Positions 34,105 through 41,835 of a stretch of DNA of 64,000 nucleotides are shown here, in pieces; position 1 is the first letter of the stretch, and every line of letters starts with the position of its first letter. A model generated the notes under the pieces. It saw only the letters and a list, made by a program, of their open reading frames with translations. It was not told where the DNA came from and did no database searches. Location of the stretch: contig NZ_CAMVDO010000006.1 of the NCBI RefSeq assembly GCF_947166265.1, positions 94,785-158,784 on the forward strand. Direction: 5' to 3'. The DNA comes from an uncultured Fibrobacter sp. (GTDB lineage: Bacteria; Fibrobacterota; Fibrobacteria; Fibrobacterales; Fibrobacteraceae). The translations under genes were made by a program, and so were the position numbers.

Positions 34105-34848
34105 ATGACCAAGAAAAAGAAGATTTTTCGTCGTAAGCATGACCCTTTCTTTCGTTACATTTATGCGATTCCTGCGAACACTCGCGCGCTATTGCGGCTT
34201 GCGCAACGTAAAAATCCCGAACTTCGCAGGATGCTGTCCTCGGTGGATATGGATTCTCTGGAGTTGATTCCGGGTAGTTTCAGCAATGTGAAGGAGTGGG
34301 GTGAATCAGACCTTGCCTTTAAGGCACGTATCAAGGGAGGCCCTGAAATTTTTGTGGGCATCTTATTGGAGCATAAGTCTTATCGCAAGAGTGATGTTCT
34401 TTCGCAGATTTACCGCTATACCTTTGAGGTGATGCAAAATAAGGGCGCAACTGATTTCGGCTGGCTTCCGACGAAGGCGATTATTATTTACAATGGTCAG
34501 GGCGACTGGAATCCGATGGCGGAATTCCGTTCCAAGTATCGGGGGCAATTCAATGGCCGCGAATTGCCTTTTGAATGTGTCCTTGTGAACCTTGCGGATA
34601 TCCCCGATATGGCCTGCTTCAGGGAAACGAATATTGAGGCTGCTGTCGGGACCTTGGTGATGAAGCACGCCTTTGATGCTGACGGCCTGAAAAGTATTGT
34701 GGATATGTTGGCCAGATTGCTTTCCAGATTGGAAAACGAGGCTAGGGCTACCCTTTCCGAAAAAATTGTAGTATATTTCCAGAAAAACCTTCGCCTCGGC
34801 AATGGGAATGCTAGCATTCCCGCTGCGCTCGGCTTGAAGTTTTTTTAA
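34105..34848 (+). CDS. Rpn-family recombination-promoting nuclease, N-terminal part (frame interrupted)
   Basis: 247 residues. It opens KKKIFRRKHDPFFRYIYA and contains the PD-(D/E)XK elements SDLAFKARI ... IFVGILLEHKSY typical of the PDDEXK-type Rpn/Transposase_31 family. These DNA endonucleases promote RecA-independent exchange and are counted as mobile-associated or defence-like. The frame stops at TAA 34846-34848 inside GTTTTTTTAAACG. A -1 shift there restores LNEYLDEEVVEELRMRMS and the family's usual C-terminus. Good ATG, weak RBS. Confidence 0.85.
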   Translation: MTKKKKIFRRKHDPFFRYIYAIPANTRALLRLAQRKNPELRRMLSSVDMDSLELIPGSFSNVKEWGESDLAFKARIKGGPEIFVGILLEHKSYRKSDVLSQIYRYTFEVMQNKGATDFGWLPTKAIIIYNGQGDWNPMAEFRSKYRGQFNGRELPFECVLVNLADIPDMACFRETNIEAAVGTLVMKHAFDADGLKSIVDMLARLLSRLENEARATLSEKIVVYFQKNLRLGNGNASIPAALGLKFF

Positions 34849-34871
34849 ACGAGTATCTTGATGAAGAAGTC

Positions 34872-35168
34872 GTGGAGGAATTGCGTATGCGTATGAGTAT
34901 CGGACAGGTCCTGGGAATCAAGACCGCTGGAGACCGTTTGCGTGCCGCGGAACGCGCCGCAGTTCGCCGTGGCAGGAAACGTGGCTTGGCACAGGGCCTC
35001 GAACAGGGCCTTGAACAAGGCATTGAGCAAGGTCTCGAAAAGGGTATCGAAAAGGGCATCGAACAGGAACGTGTACGGAACGATGCTCTTAATACAAAAC
35101 GGGTTAAGTTTCTCCGTTCGCAGAACGTGCCGGACGATGTAATCTCGGCAATGCTTGCGATTAAGTAG
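34872..35168 (+). CDS. Rpn-family C-terminal part with G-x-x-Q/K helical repeats
   Basis: In the -1 frame the chain continues EELRMRMSIGQVLGIKT and then tetrapeptide repeats of the form G-[LI]-[AE]-[QK] (about 12 copies between 34980 and 35070), ending RVKFLRSQNVPDDVISAMLAIK. Rpn genes commonly end in such charged helical repeats. It could be reached by frameshifting, or start separately at GTG 34872 or ATG 34887 as a short product. Short in-frame Rpn products have been described as inhibitors in this family. Confidence 0.7.
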   Translation: MEELRMRMSIGQVLGIKTAGDRLRAAERAAVRRGRKRGLAQGLEQGLEQGIEQGLEKGIEKGIEQERVRNDALNTKRVKFLRSQNVPDDVISAMLAIK

Positions 35169-35192
35169 TATTCTCCCCCCAAAAATTTTTTT

Positions 35193-35221
35193 AAAGCCGA
35201 TCCCTTGGGATTGGCTTTTTA
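35193..35221 (+). terminator. intrinsic terminator after the Rpn gene
   Basis: AAAGCCGATCCC, TT, then GGGATTGGCTTT (one G-T pair), running into a T tract. A strong fold. Confidence 0.85.
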
Positions 35222-35249
35222 CAAATCGGAAGGGGGAGATAAAGCGGAA

Positions 35250-36419
35250 CTACTCCCGCCACGGGGCTTCGCTGCGTTCTTTCTCTTTCTGTTCGTGGGC
35301 TTCGCGCTTTATGTGCCAGGCGGCGAGCTGTTCCTTGAAGGTTTCGCGGAGGCGTTCCATGCCAATGTTCTCGCGGGCGCTCACCTGGATGGCCTCGGGG
35401 TAGTTCTCGCGGAGTTCCGTGCGGCGGGCCTCGTCGCAGATTTCGGCCTTGTTGAATACGCGGATACGTGGCGTCTCGGAACTGATGATGCCTTCCAGCG
35501 TCTTGTGGGTGACTTCCAGATGCTCCCGGTAGTCGGGAGCGGAGCCGTCTACGACTTCCAGGATGCAGTCCGCGTGCGAGGCGACGCCGAGTGTACTCTT
35601 GAAGGTCTCAATTAAGTTATGCGGAAGTTTACGGATAAAGCCTACGGTATCGGATAGAATGATGTTTTCTCCGTCGAGGTAGAGCTTTCGCGTGGTGCTG
35701 TCGAGGGTCGCGAACAGCTTGTCTTCTACATACACGTCGGCGCCGGTCAGGCGGTTGGTGAGCGTAGACTTGCCTGCGTTCGTGTAGCCAACGATTCCGA
35801 TGTGGAAAATGTCGTTTCGGTTTTCTGCCTGGCTTTCGCGGGCGTCCTCGATTTTTTCAAGCTTCTTTTTAAGTTCCTGAATGCGCTTGCGGATCATGCG
35901 GCGGTCGGTTTCGAGCTGAGTTTCGCCGGGGCCCTTGGTGCCGATGCCTCCGTTGTGTTGACGGCAAAGGTGTGTCCATGCACCGGTAAGGCGCGGCATC
36001 ATGTATTGGAGCTGTGCTACTTCGACCATCAGGCGGCTTTCTGCCGTGACGGCGTGCTTCGCAAAAATGTCCAGGATAAGACCCGTACGGTCAAGTACCT
36101 TAATTCCGGGGAGTCTCTGTTCCAGGTTCCTGACCTGCGAACCTGACAAATCGTCGTCAAAAACGACCATCTTGGCGTTCAGTTCTGCAAGGGCAGCCTT
36201 GACCTCGTTCACCTTGCCTTCGCCAATGAGCGTTGCTGGGCTAAAGTTCTGCACCCTTTGCAAAAAACTCTGCACCACTTCGGCGCCTGCGGTTTCGGCG
36301 AGTCTGCCCAGTTCGGCGAGCTGTTCGGAGGCAAGCCAGGGGCGAACCTTCGGGGTAGAGATCCCCACGAGAATGCAACGTTCCTTTTCGGCCTTGTGTT
36401 CGATGGTCAAATCCTTCAT
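35250..36419 (-). CDS. hflX: ribosome-associated GTPase HflX
   Basis: 389 residues. The HflX-only glycine-rich signature GGIGTKGPGETQLETDRR is near 185, the GTPase G1 GYTNAGKST near 220, G3 DTVGF and G4 NKAE. The N-terminal domain contains FSPATLIGEGKV. HflX splits stalled 70S ribosomes, especially after heat stress. Monocistronic, convergent with the Rpn gene and divergent from the kinase gene. Confidence 0.96.
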   Translation of the reverse strand: MKDLTIEHKAEKERCILVGISTPKVRPWLASEQLAELGRLAETAGAEVVQSFLQRVQNFSPATLIGEGKVNEVKAALAELNAKMVVFDDDLSGSQVRNLEQRLPGIKVLDRTGLILDIFAKHAVTAESRLMVEVAQLQYMMPRLTGAWTHLCRQHNGGIGTKGPGETQLETDRRMIRKRIQELKKKLEKIEDARESQAENRNDIFHIGIVGYTNAGKSTLTNRLTGADVYVEDKLFATLDSTTRKLYLDGENIILSDTVGFIRKLPHNLIETFKSTLGVASHADCILEVVDGSAPDYREHLEVTHKTLEGIISSETPRIRVFNKAEICDEARRTELRENYPEAIQVSARENIGMERLRETFKEQLAAWHIKREAHEQKEKERSEAPWRE

Positions 36420-36471
36420 ACGCCCTATATATTAGCAAAAATTTTGTTATAATTGGTTGTCATTTATTATT

Positions 36472-39048
36472 ATGGGAAAGATTAATCTAAAACGTTGGCT
36501 AACGCTTAATCCCGCTATTGCTGTAGTTGCACTCTTGGCAATAGTGGTAGTGTGTTTGTATGCATTCTATATGCGTGAGGCGTTCTTTGTGCAAATCGAG
36601 CAGACCATTGCCGAAAATACACGCAAGGAAGCCTCTGAAATAGAGACGAAACTTCGTTTTGCCCGAAGCGGAATCCAGCATATTTCTCAGATGGTTGCTC
36701 GAAAGATGGATGGCCCCGTCTTGCAGTACCCGAATTCAGTGATTCATCCGCTGCTAACGGAAAGCCCTTTTTCGAGGGTGGAGTATATTCGTGGCGATGG
36801 AATTAATATGGTGAACGGGGAGCCTGCGTTTGACGCTTCGGATAGGGAATATTTTAGGCGGGGGATTCTGGGTGAAACCGGAATTTGGATTAATTACTCG
36901 CCTCGCTATTCCAAGGAAGCCCTAGTGGATGTCTATACTCCGCTTATTTATAACGATTCCGTTGTGGGGGTACTCACGGGACTTTTGGGCGGAAATACGG
37001 ACCTGCGTCCTGTTCTGGATTATAGGATCTTTGGCGAAAATACGGTGGGAATCCTGTGCGACCAGCATTTGAACATTATTGTTTCGAATGTCGTCGACAA
37101 TGATTTTGGAAAATCTTTTGAATCGCGGGCGACCGAGTTCTTTCCTTCCGATGTTGTTGAACTGTTTAAGCAGAATGCCATGCTGGACGAACCGAAGGCG
37201 TTCCGTTTTTCTTCGGATGCCGGAACTTCTGTGGCCTGTGTGTTCCAGGTCGGGGGCACGGGGTGGTTTGTGGTTCAGATGGTGCCTTACCATGTGCTTA
37301 CGAACTATTCCCGCTGGACAGCCTTGAGTGCGGCTGCCGCCGTCTTGATCGTCGCGCTCTTGTTTGCGGTATATATGCATTCGGCGTACAGGACGAATCG
37401 TCGGCAACAGACCGAAAACGATGGCCGCCGGCTGAATATTATCAATGCCTTGACGGAGTCGTATGGAAGTGCATTCGAAGTGGACTTGAATACGGGGCGA
37501 GTCGTTGTGTATCGACTTAATCCCAACGTGGCAAGGTTGATGCGTGAATTCGACAATCAGGACCTTTTCTATGATCAGCTGCTTGCGCACTATATCAAGC
37601 GTGCTGTCTTGCCCGAAGATTACGCGGTTCTGGGCCCCGTCGTTACCTTGGATGTCCTGCGTCGTGAATTTATCAAGCGAGACCGCTTTGAACTGGTTTA
37701 TCGAGTCCTGGTGAACGGTGGAATTCATTATTTGCAGGTCCATTATGTGAAACCTTCGAGGGACCGTTCGGAATTCGTGGTGGGCTTCAAGAATATCGAC
37801 GAGGCCATGACTGCCGAACTGGAAAAACGTAAGGAACTGAACGAGCAGAGAATGGAACTTGTCCGTGCCCTGGAACAGGCGCATCAGGCCGATGCGGCCA
37901 AGTCGAAGTTCCTGTTCAACATGAGTCACGATATCTGTATCCCGATGAATGCGGTTCTCGGTTACGGAAACTTGTCCAAAAAGCGCCTTGCCAGAATGAG
38001 CCTCCCGGCCGAAGAAATGTCGGTGATAGGGCATTATCTTGATAATATCCAAATGGCGGGAACCCAGCTCCTCGATATGATTCAGTCGGTGCTGAACAAG
38101 GCTCGCATTGATTCGGGTGCCGAGGTCCTGAATGAAACTCCTGTTCTTACGGTCAAGATGTCGGACTGGCTCGTGGCGACTTTTGAACAGGCCGCCCTTC
38201 AAAAGAACGTCTTGTTGCAGGTTTCTAGAAACTTCGAGCATAACTGTGTGGTTGCCGACAAGGTGAAAATTCAGCAGATTTTGCTGAACGTCGTGAGCAA
38301 CGCAATCAAGTTTACCAAGGAATGGGGACTGATTCGTATTTCGCTAAGGGATTTTCCGCACGAAATGCCTGGCATGTGCTATATCGAAATGGTCGTAGAG
38401 GATACGGGTATCGGAATTTCGGAAGAATTCATGCCCCGTATTTTCAATGACTTTGAACGCGAACAGACAGCGCGTACCAGGGGTATTAGTGGCGTTGGGC
38501 TAGGACTTAGCATTGTAAAGAAACTGGTGGACCTGATGCAGGGGACGATTGAGGTGACAAGCCGCGTCGGGGAAGGAACCCGCGTTGTCATTAAGACGCC
38601 TCATGCGATTGCCGAATGGAATAGCGCTTCCAGGAACGATCTGATGGCTAAGCTTCCGGAGAATTTTGCAGGCAAGCGCGTGCTTCTGGTGGACGATGAT
38701 TCCATGAACTGCGAAATCGTGGGCGATATGCTTAAGGAATGGAAAATGGACTATTCCTGCGTAGTAGACGGATCGTCCTGTATTCACAAGTTGGAATTTT
38801 CACCGTCAGGAACATTTGATGTGGTGCTGCTTAATTTGCAGTTGTCTATCCTCGACGGTTATGATGTGGTTCGCCATATCCGTAAAATGGAAAACGGCCA
38901 GAAGGCGAATATTCCCGTGATTGCGATGGCTGCCTGTACCGATGATGTGGACCGTGAAAAAATGATTTCTGTCGGAATAAACGGATTCTTGACGAAACCG
39001 ATAGAAGCGGAGCAGCTGAAAGAGGCCTTGGCGAAGACTTTTATATAG
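36472..39048 (+). CDS. hybrid sensor histidine kinase with a degenerate receiver domain
   Basis: 858 residues. TM1 is at about 10-30, then a periplasmic Cache-type sensor (about 40-275; WINYSPRYSKEALVDVYTPL) and TM2 (about 283-305). A PAS-like region (about 325-460) follows, then HisKA with the phosphorylatable His in NMSHDICIPMNAVLGYG (about 484), HATPase with VEDTGIGIS and GVGLGLSI, and REC (about 738-858). In REC the acceptor Asp is replaced by Asn (VVLLNLQLS, residue 788) and the switch Thr by Ala (IAMAAC); DDD and the TKP Lys remain. The TTG at 36457 is a weaker start. The ABC permease gene begins 9 nt after its stop. Confidence 0.9.
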   Translation: MGKINLKRWLTLNPAIAVVALLAIVVVCLYAFYMREAFFVQIEQTIAENTRKEASEIETKLRFARSGIQHISQMVARKMDGPVLQYPNSVIHPLLTESPFSRVEYIRGDGINMVNGEPAFDASDREYFRRGILGETGIWINYSPRYSKEALVDVYTPLIYNDSVVGVLTGLLGGNTDLRPVLDYRIFGENTVGILCDQHLNIIVSNVVDNDFGKSFESRATEFFPSDVVELFKQNAMLDEPKAFRFSSDAGTSVACVFQVGGTGWFVVQMVPYHVLTNYSRWTALSAAAAVLIVALLFAVYMHSAYRTNRRQQTENDGRRLNIINALTESYGSAFEVDLNTGRVVVYRLNPNVARLMREFDNQDLFYDQLLAHYIKRAVLPEDYAVLGPVVTLDVLRREFIKRDRFELVYRVLVNGGIHYLQVHYVKPSRDRSEFVVGFKNIDEAMTAELEKRKELNEQRMELVRALEQAHQADAAKSKFLFNMSHDICIPMNAVLGYGNLSKKRLARMSLPAEEMSVIGHYLDNIQMAGTQLLDMIQSVLNKARIDSGAEVLNETPVLTVKMSDWLVATFEQAALQKNVLLQVSRNFEHNCVVADKVKIQQILLNVVSNAIKFTKEWGLIRISLRDFPHEMPGMCYIEMVVEDTGIGISEEFMPRIFNDFEREQTARTRGISGVGLGLSIVKKLVDLMQGTIEVTSRVGEGTRVVIKTPHAIAEWNSASRNDLMAKLPENFAGKRVLLVDDDSMNCEIVGDMLKEWKMDYSCVVDGSSCIHKLEFSPSGTFDVVLLNLQLSILDGYDVVRHIRKMENGQKANIPVIAMAACTDDVDREKMISVGINGFLTKPIEAEQLKEALAKTFI

Positions 39049-39057
39049 ATTTAGGGT

Positions 39058-40137
39058 ATGAAACTTCGCCTGACACAGGAAACGTTGAAACGATTGAAGC
39101 GCTTTCGCAAGAATAAGCGGGCGTTTTGGTCGTTAATCGTTCTGGTGATCGCGTATCTGTTGTCGCTTACGAGTCCGTGGACGGTCAATGACGAACCTCT
39201 GTATTTGCGTTACGAGGGAAAGTCCTATTTTCCGGCTTTCGTACGTTATAGCGAAAAGGATTTTGGCGGGGAATACCAGACCGAGCAGGATTACGCTAAA
39301 CTGTTTGCTGCGGTTCAGGAATGTGAAGAGGATGCTGCCGAAGGTTTTACCCGTGCAGGGGGCTGCCCTGAATTTTGGGCTTTGATGCCTCCGATTGTGC
39401 ACGACCCATTAAAGGCGGACTTGAGCGAAGAAGGGGCGCCTCCGTTTGCTCCGAGTGCAAGGCATTGGCTTGGAACCGATAGCAATGGCCGTGATGTTCT
39501 TTCGCGACTGATTCATGGTTTTCGTATCTGCATCAGTTTCAGCCTGCTTTTGACGGTGCTCGGAACATTCCTCGGAATTGTGATTGGCGGAATTCAGGGG
39601 TATCTTGGAAAATTCTGGGATACGGGAATGCAACGTTTTATCGAAATCTGGTCATCGCTTCCGATGCTTTATGTGGTGATTTTGATCGGGAGCATTTACG
39701 GGCGCAGTTTCTTGCTTTTGATTCTGATTATGGCGGCGTTCAACTGGATATCGCTCAGCTACTACATGCGTGCGGAATTCCTGAAATTGCGCGGAATGAC
39801 TTACGTACAGTCCGCAAAGGTTCTGGGGCTTGGACACCGTCACATATTCTTCAAGGAAATTCTGCCGAATGCGATGACTCCCGTGGTGACACTTTTCCCG
39901 TTCACGCTGATTGGTGGAATTGGGAGCCTCACGTCGCTGGACTTTTTGGGATTTGGCCTGCAACCGCCGACTCCGAGCTGGGGCGAACTCATGAGCCAGG
40001 GACTCAACAACTTGTATGCCCCCTGGATTTCCGTGAGTACGGTCGCTGCATTATTTGTGACGCTTCTCCTTACCACGTTCGTGGGCGAAGGTGTGCGTGA
40101 TGCGATGGATCCGAAGTCGGGAGATAGATATGTTTGA
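39058..40137 (+). CDS. oligopeptide/dipeptide ABC transporter permease (DppC/OppC type)
   Basis: 359 residues. N-terminal helix (about 20-40), a periplasmic stretch (about 41-150), then five C-terminal helices with the BPD permease loop (about 255, EILPNAMTPVV). RHWLGTDSNGRDVLSRLIHG is the conserved DppC segment. The long soluble insert after TM1 resembles E. coli YejE-type permeases. It would pair with an OppB-like permease and a binding protein, neither of which is in this window. The C-terminus KSGDRYV lies in the first copy of a 151-bp tandem repeat. Confidence 0.9.
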   Translation: MKLRLTQETLKRLKRFRKNKRAFWSLIVLVIAYLLSLTSPWTVNDEPLYLRYEGKSYFPAFVRYSEKDFGGEYQTEQDYAKLFAAVQECEEDAAEGFTRAGGCPEFWALMPPIVHDPLKADLSEEGAPPFAPSARHWLGTDSNGRDVLSRLIHGFRICISFSLLLTVLGTFLGIVIGGIQGYLGKFWDTGMQRFIEIWSSLPMLYVVILIGSIYGRSFLLLILIMAAFNWISLSYYMRAEFLKLRGMTYVQSAKVLGLGHRHIFFKEILPNAMTPVVTLFPFTLIGGIGSLTSLDFLGFGLQPPTPSWGELMSQGLNNLYAPWISVSTVAALFVTLLLTTFVGEGVRDAMDPKSGDRYV

Positions 40138-40443
40138 TGAAATGCGACTGAAGGATCCATGCCAAGCGAGTACGATTCATATTGATGAATCGTGGGAGCG
40201 CGGAGCAATCGACTTCGGATTTTTATTGTTGCGTAGGTCGATTGCGGAGTCGTGTGTTTATCCGAAGTCGGGAGACAGATATGTTTGATGAAATGCGACT
40301 GAAGGATTCATGCCAAGCGAGTACGATTCATATTGATGAATCGTGGGAGCGCGGAGCAATCGACTTCGGATTTTTATTGTTGCGTAGGTCGATTGCGGAG
40401 TCGTGTGTTTATCCGAAGTCGGGAGATAGATATGTTTGATGAA
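40111..40443 (+). repeat. 151-bp tandem duplication, 2.2 copies, starting in the 3' end of the permease gene
   Basis: Copies start at 40111, 40262 and 40413 (partial, about 31 bp). The two full copies differ at two positions only. Each copy carries CGATTCAT/ATGAATCG and GCAATCGAC/GTCGATTGC hairpins, and its first 9 bases CCGAAGTCG are complementary to CGACTTCGG further in. Each copy re-encodes the permease tail KSGDRYV and its stop. This fills most of the 410-bp gap before the ATPase gene. Confidence 0.95.
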
Positions 40444-40468
40444 TCCAGAAACTCTGGGCTCGTTAGTT

Positions 40469-40543
40469 GTCATGCCCGCGAAGGCGGGCATCTCCAGTTT
40501 GCGGGTGTCATTCTGAGCGGAGTGAAACGGAGTCGAAGAATCT
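40469..40543 (+). repeat. two adjacent GTCAT...ATCT palindromes (members 6a, 6b) before the ABC ATPase
   Basis: 6a (40469-40495): ATGCCCGC/GCGGGCAT arms. 6b (40507-40543): GTCATTCTGAGCGG to GTCGAAGAATCT. They end 4 nt before the ATPase ATG and so occupy its ribosome-binding region. Confidence 0.85.
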
Positions 40544-40547
40544 AGAT

Positions 40548-41696
40548 ATGAATCCTGTACTTTCGGTGAAAAATCTTTCGGTAGCCTTCGGTTTCGACAA
40601 GAAGGGCAAACCCCGTGACGGCGTGACTCCTTTGCAGGTGACGGACCGCGTCTCGTTCGATATTTTCCCCGGAGAATTCTTTGCGCTGGTGGGGGAGTCG
40701 GGTTGCGGAAAGAGTGTGACGGCAATGAGTGTCTTGCGCCTGCTGCCGCAGCCGAGTGCGCAGATTGTCGATGGTTCGGTGCTTTACAATGCTGCGGCTG
40801 TTGAAATTGCAGAAACGGTTGAATCTTCCGTTGCCGATTCGAAAAACGCATCGGTTGATCTCGCCAAGTTGCCGCTTGCGGAATTGCAGAAAGTCCGCGG
40901 ATCCGAAATAGCCTGCATTTTTCAGGAACCGATGCAAGCCTTGAATCCTGTCGTCACCATCAAGAAACAGTTGCTCGAAGTTTTCAAGTTCAGTGCTCCT
41001 TGTAAATCGCAGAAATCTGCACGGCTTTCACCTGAACGTCATTCCCAAAGTTCTTTTAGTTGTCATTCCCGACTTGATCGGGAATCTCCCTTGGCGCTTA
41101 TCCGCGAACAGCTTGCGCTTGCAGGCTTCAAGGATATTGACCGCGTCTTGGAATCGTATCCGCATGAGCTTTCGGGCGGAATGTTGCAGCGAATCTGCAT
41201 CGTGATGGCGCTCCTTTCGAAGCCCAAGTTGATTATTGCCGACGAACCGACGACTGCCCTCGATGTAACGGTGCAGGCGCAGGTACTCGCCGTGCTCAAG
41301 GAAATGGCGAGTCGCACCGGCACGGCGGTTCTCTTGATTACGCATAATATGGGGATTGTTTCGCAGTATGCCGACCGAGTGGCTGTGATGTATGCCGGGC
41401 GCATTGTCGAAACGGGTGCTGTCCGCGACGTGATTGATCGTCCGTTGCATCCTTATACGCAGGGGCTTCTGGCGGCAATTCCCGAAAATCACAGCGACAT
41501 GCGCACCATGAAATCGATTCCTGGCTCCGTGCCGCATCCGCGTGACTTTGTCAAGGGGTGCCGTTTTGCGGACCGCTGCGAAAAATGCACCTCTGCTTCC
41601 GCTGAAATTCGCGAAAAGTGCAAGTCTTCGCAGGAACCTCCGTGCGTTGCCGCTGAAAAATCAGCGACGCATACGGCAAGTTGCTTTTTGCTTTAA
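40548..41696 (+). CDS. oligopeptide ABC transporter ATPase (DppD/OppD type) with an in-frame repeat insertion
   Basis: 382 residues from MNPVLSVKNL. Walker A GESGCGKS, the Q-loop in CIFQEPMQALNPV, ABC signature LSGGMLQRICIVMALL, Walker B LIIADEPTTALDV and the switch His in ITHNMG are all intact, and the C-terminal Cys-rich oligopeptide extension (GCRFADRCEKC) is present. Residues about 152-181, between Q-loop and signature, are foreign low-complexity sequence ending in SCHSRLDRESP, encoded by a palindromic repeat. A second insert (about 85-105, ETVESSVADSKNAS) is unusual. The longer upstream frame from 40467 is repeat-derived and not counted. Confidence 0.9.
   Translation: MNPVLSVKNLSVAFGFDKKGKPRDGVTPLQVTDRVSFDIFPGEFFALVGESGCGKSVTAMSVLRLLPQPSAQIVDGSVLYNAAAVEIAETVESSVADSKNASVDLAKLPLAELQKVRGSEIACIFQEPMQALNPVVTIKKQLLEVFKFSAPCKSQKSARLSPERHSQSSFSCHSRLDRESPLALIREQLALAGFKDIDRVLESYPHELSGGMLQRICIVMALLSKPKLIIADEPTTALDVTVQAQVLAVLKEMASRTGTAVLLITHNMGIVSQYADRVAVMYAGRIVETGAVRDVIDRPLHPYTQGLLAAIPENHSDMRTMKSIPGSVPHPRDFVKGCRFADRCEKCTSASAEIREKCKSSQEPPCVAAEKSATHTASCFLL
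41030..41090 (+). repeat. palindromic repeat inside the ABC ATPase gene (member 7)
   Basis: GTCATTCCC at 41038 begins an incomplete copy. The full element 41062-41089 has ATTCCCGA/TCGGGAAT arms between GTC and CTCC. Translated as SCHSRLDRESP. Confidence 0.85.
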
Positions 41697-41727
41697 TTTT
41701 CGACTGAGATAAATCCGATACTGGTTC

Positions 41728-41792
41728 CCGTCGGTCTGAAGACCGACAGGATGACAGTCTTGTTGAAGTCCCCCTCGACCGAAGGGAGGGGG
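41728..41792. repeat. two inverted-repeat elements between the ABC ATPase and parC
   Basis: GTCGGTCT/AGACCGAC (41730-41747) is joined to ATGACAG (GTCAT on the minus strand, member 8). A second element, CCCCCTC/GAGGGGG (about 41770-41792), resembles those at 23.2 and 62.3 kb. No U-tract, so they are not obvious terminators. The remainder of 41697-41835 has no gene. Confidence 0.65.
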
Positions 41793-41835
41793 TCCAGTTC
41801 TGAATTCTGGCGCAATGACAGGTGGGGTGAGGGCT

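Noticed and set aside
34105..35168. Insertion sequence transposase
   Set aside because: The protein belongs to the Rpn nuclease family often labelled transposase; no terminal inverted repeats or target duplication are seen.
36922..38241. A 439-codon minus-strand frame opposite the histidine kinase
   Set aside because: Shadow frame without motifs or an RBS.
40111..40443. CRISPR array or attachment-site duplication
   Set aside because: Two full units in direct contact with a 151-bp period, no spacers and no integrase nearby.
40467..40547. N-terminal extension of the ABC ATPase (frame open from 40467)
   Set aside because: It translates the palindromic elements 6a/6b; family alignment begins at MNPVLSVKNL.
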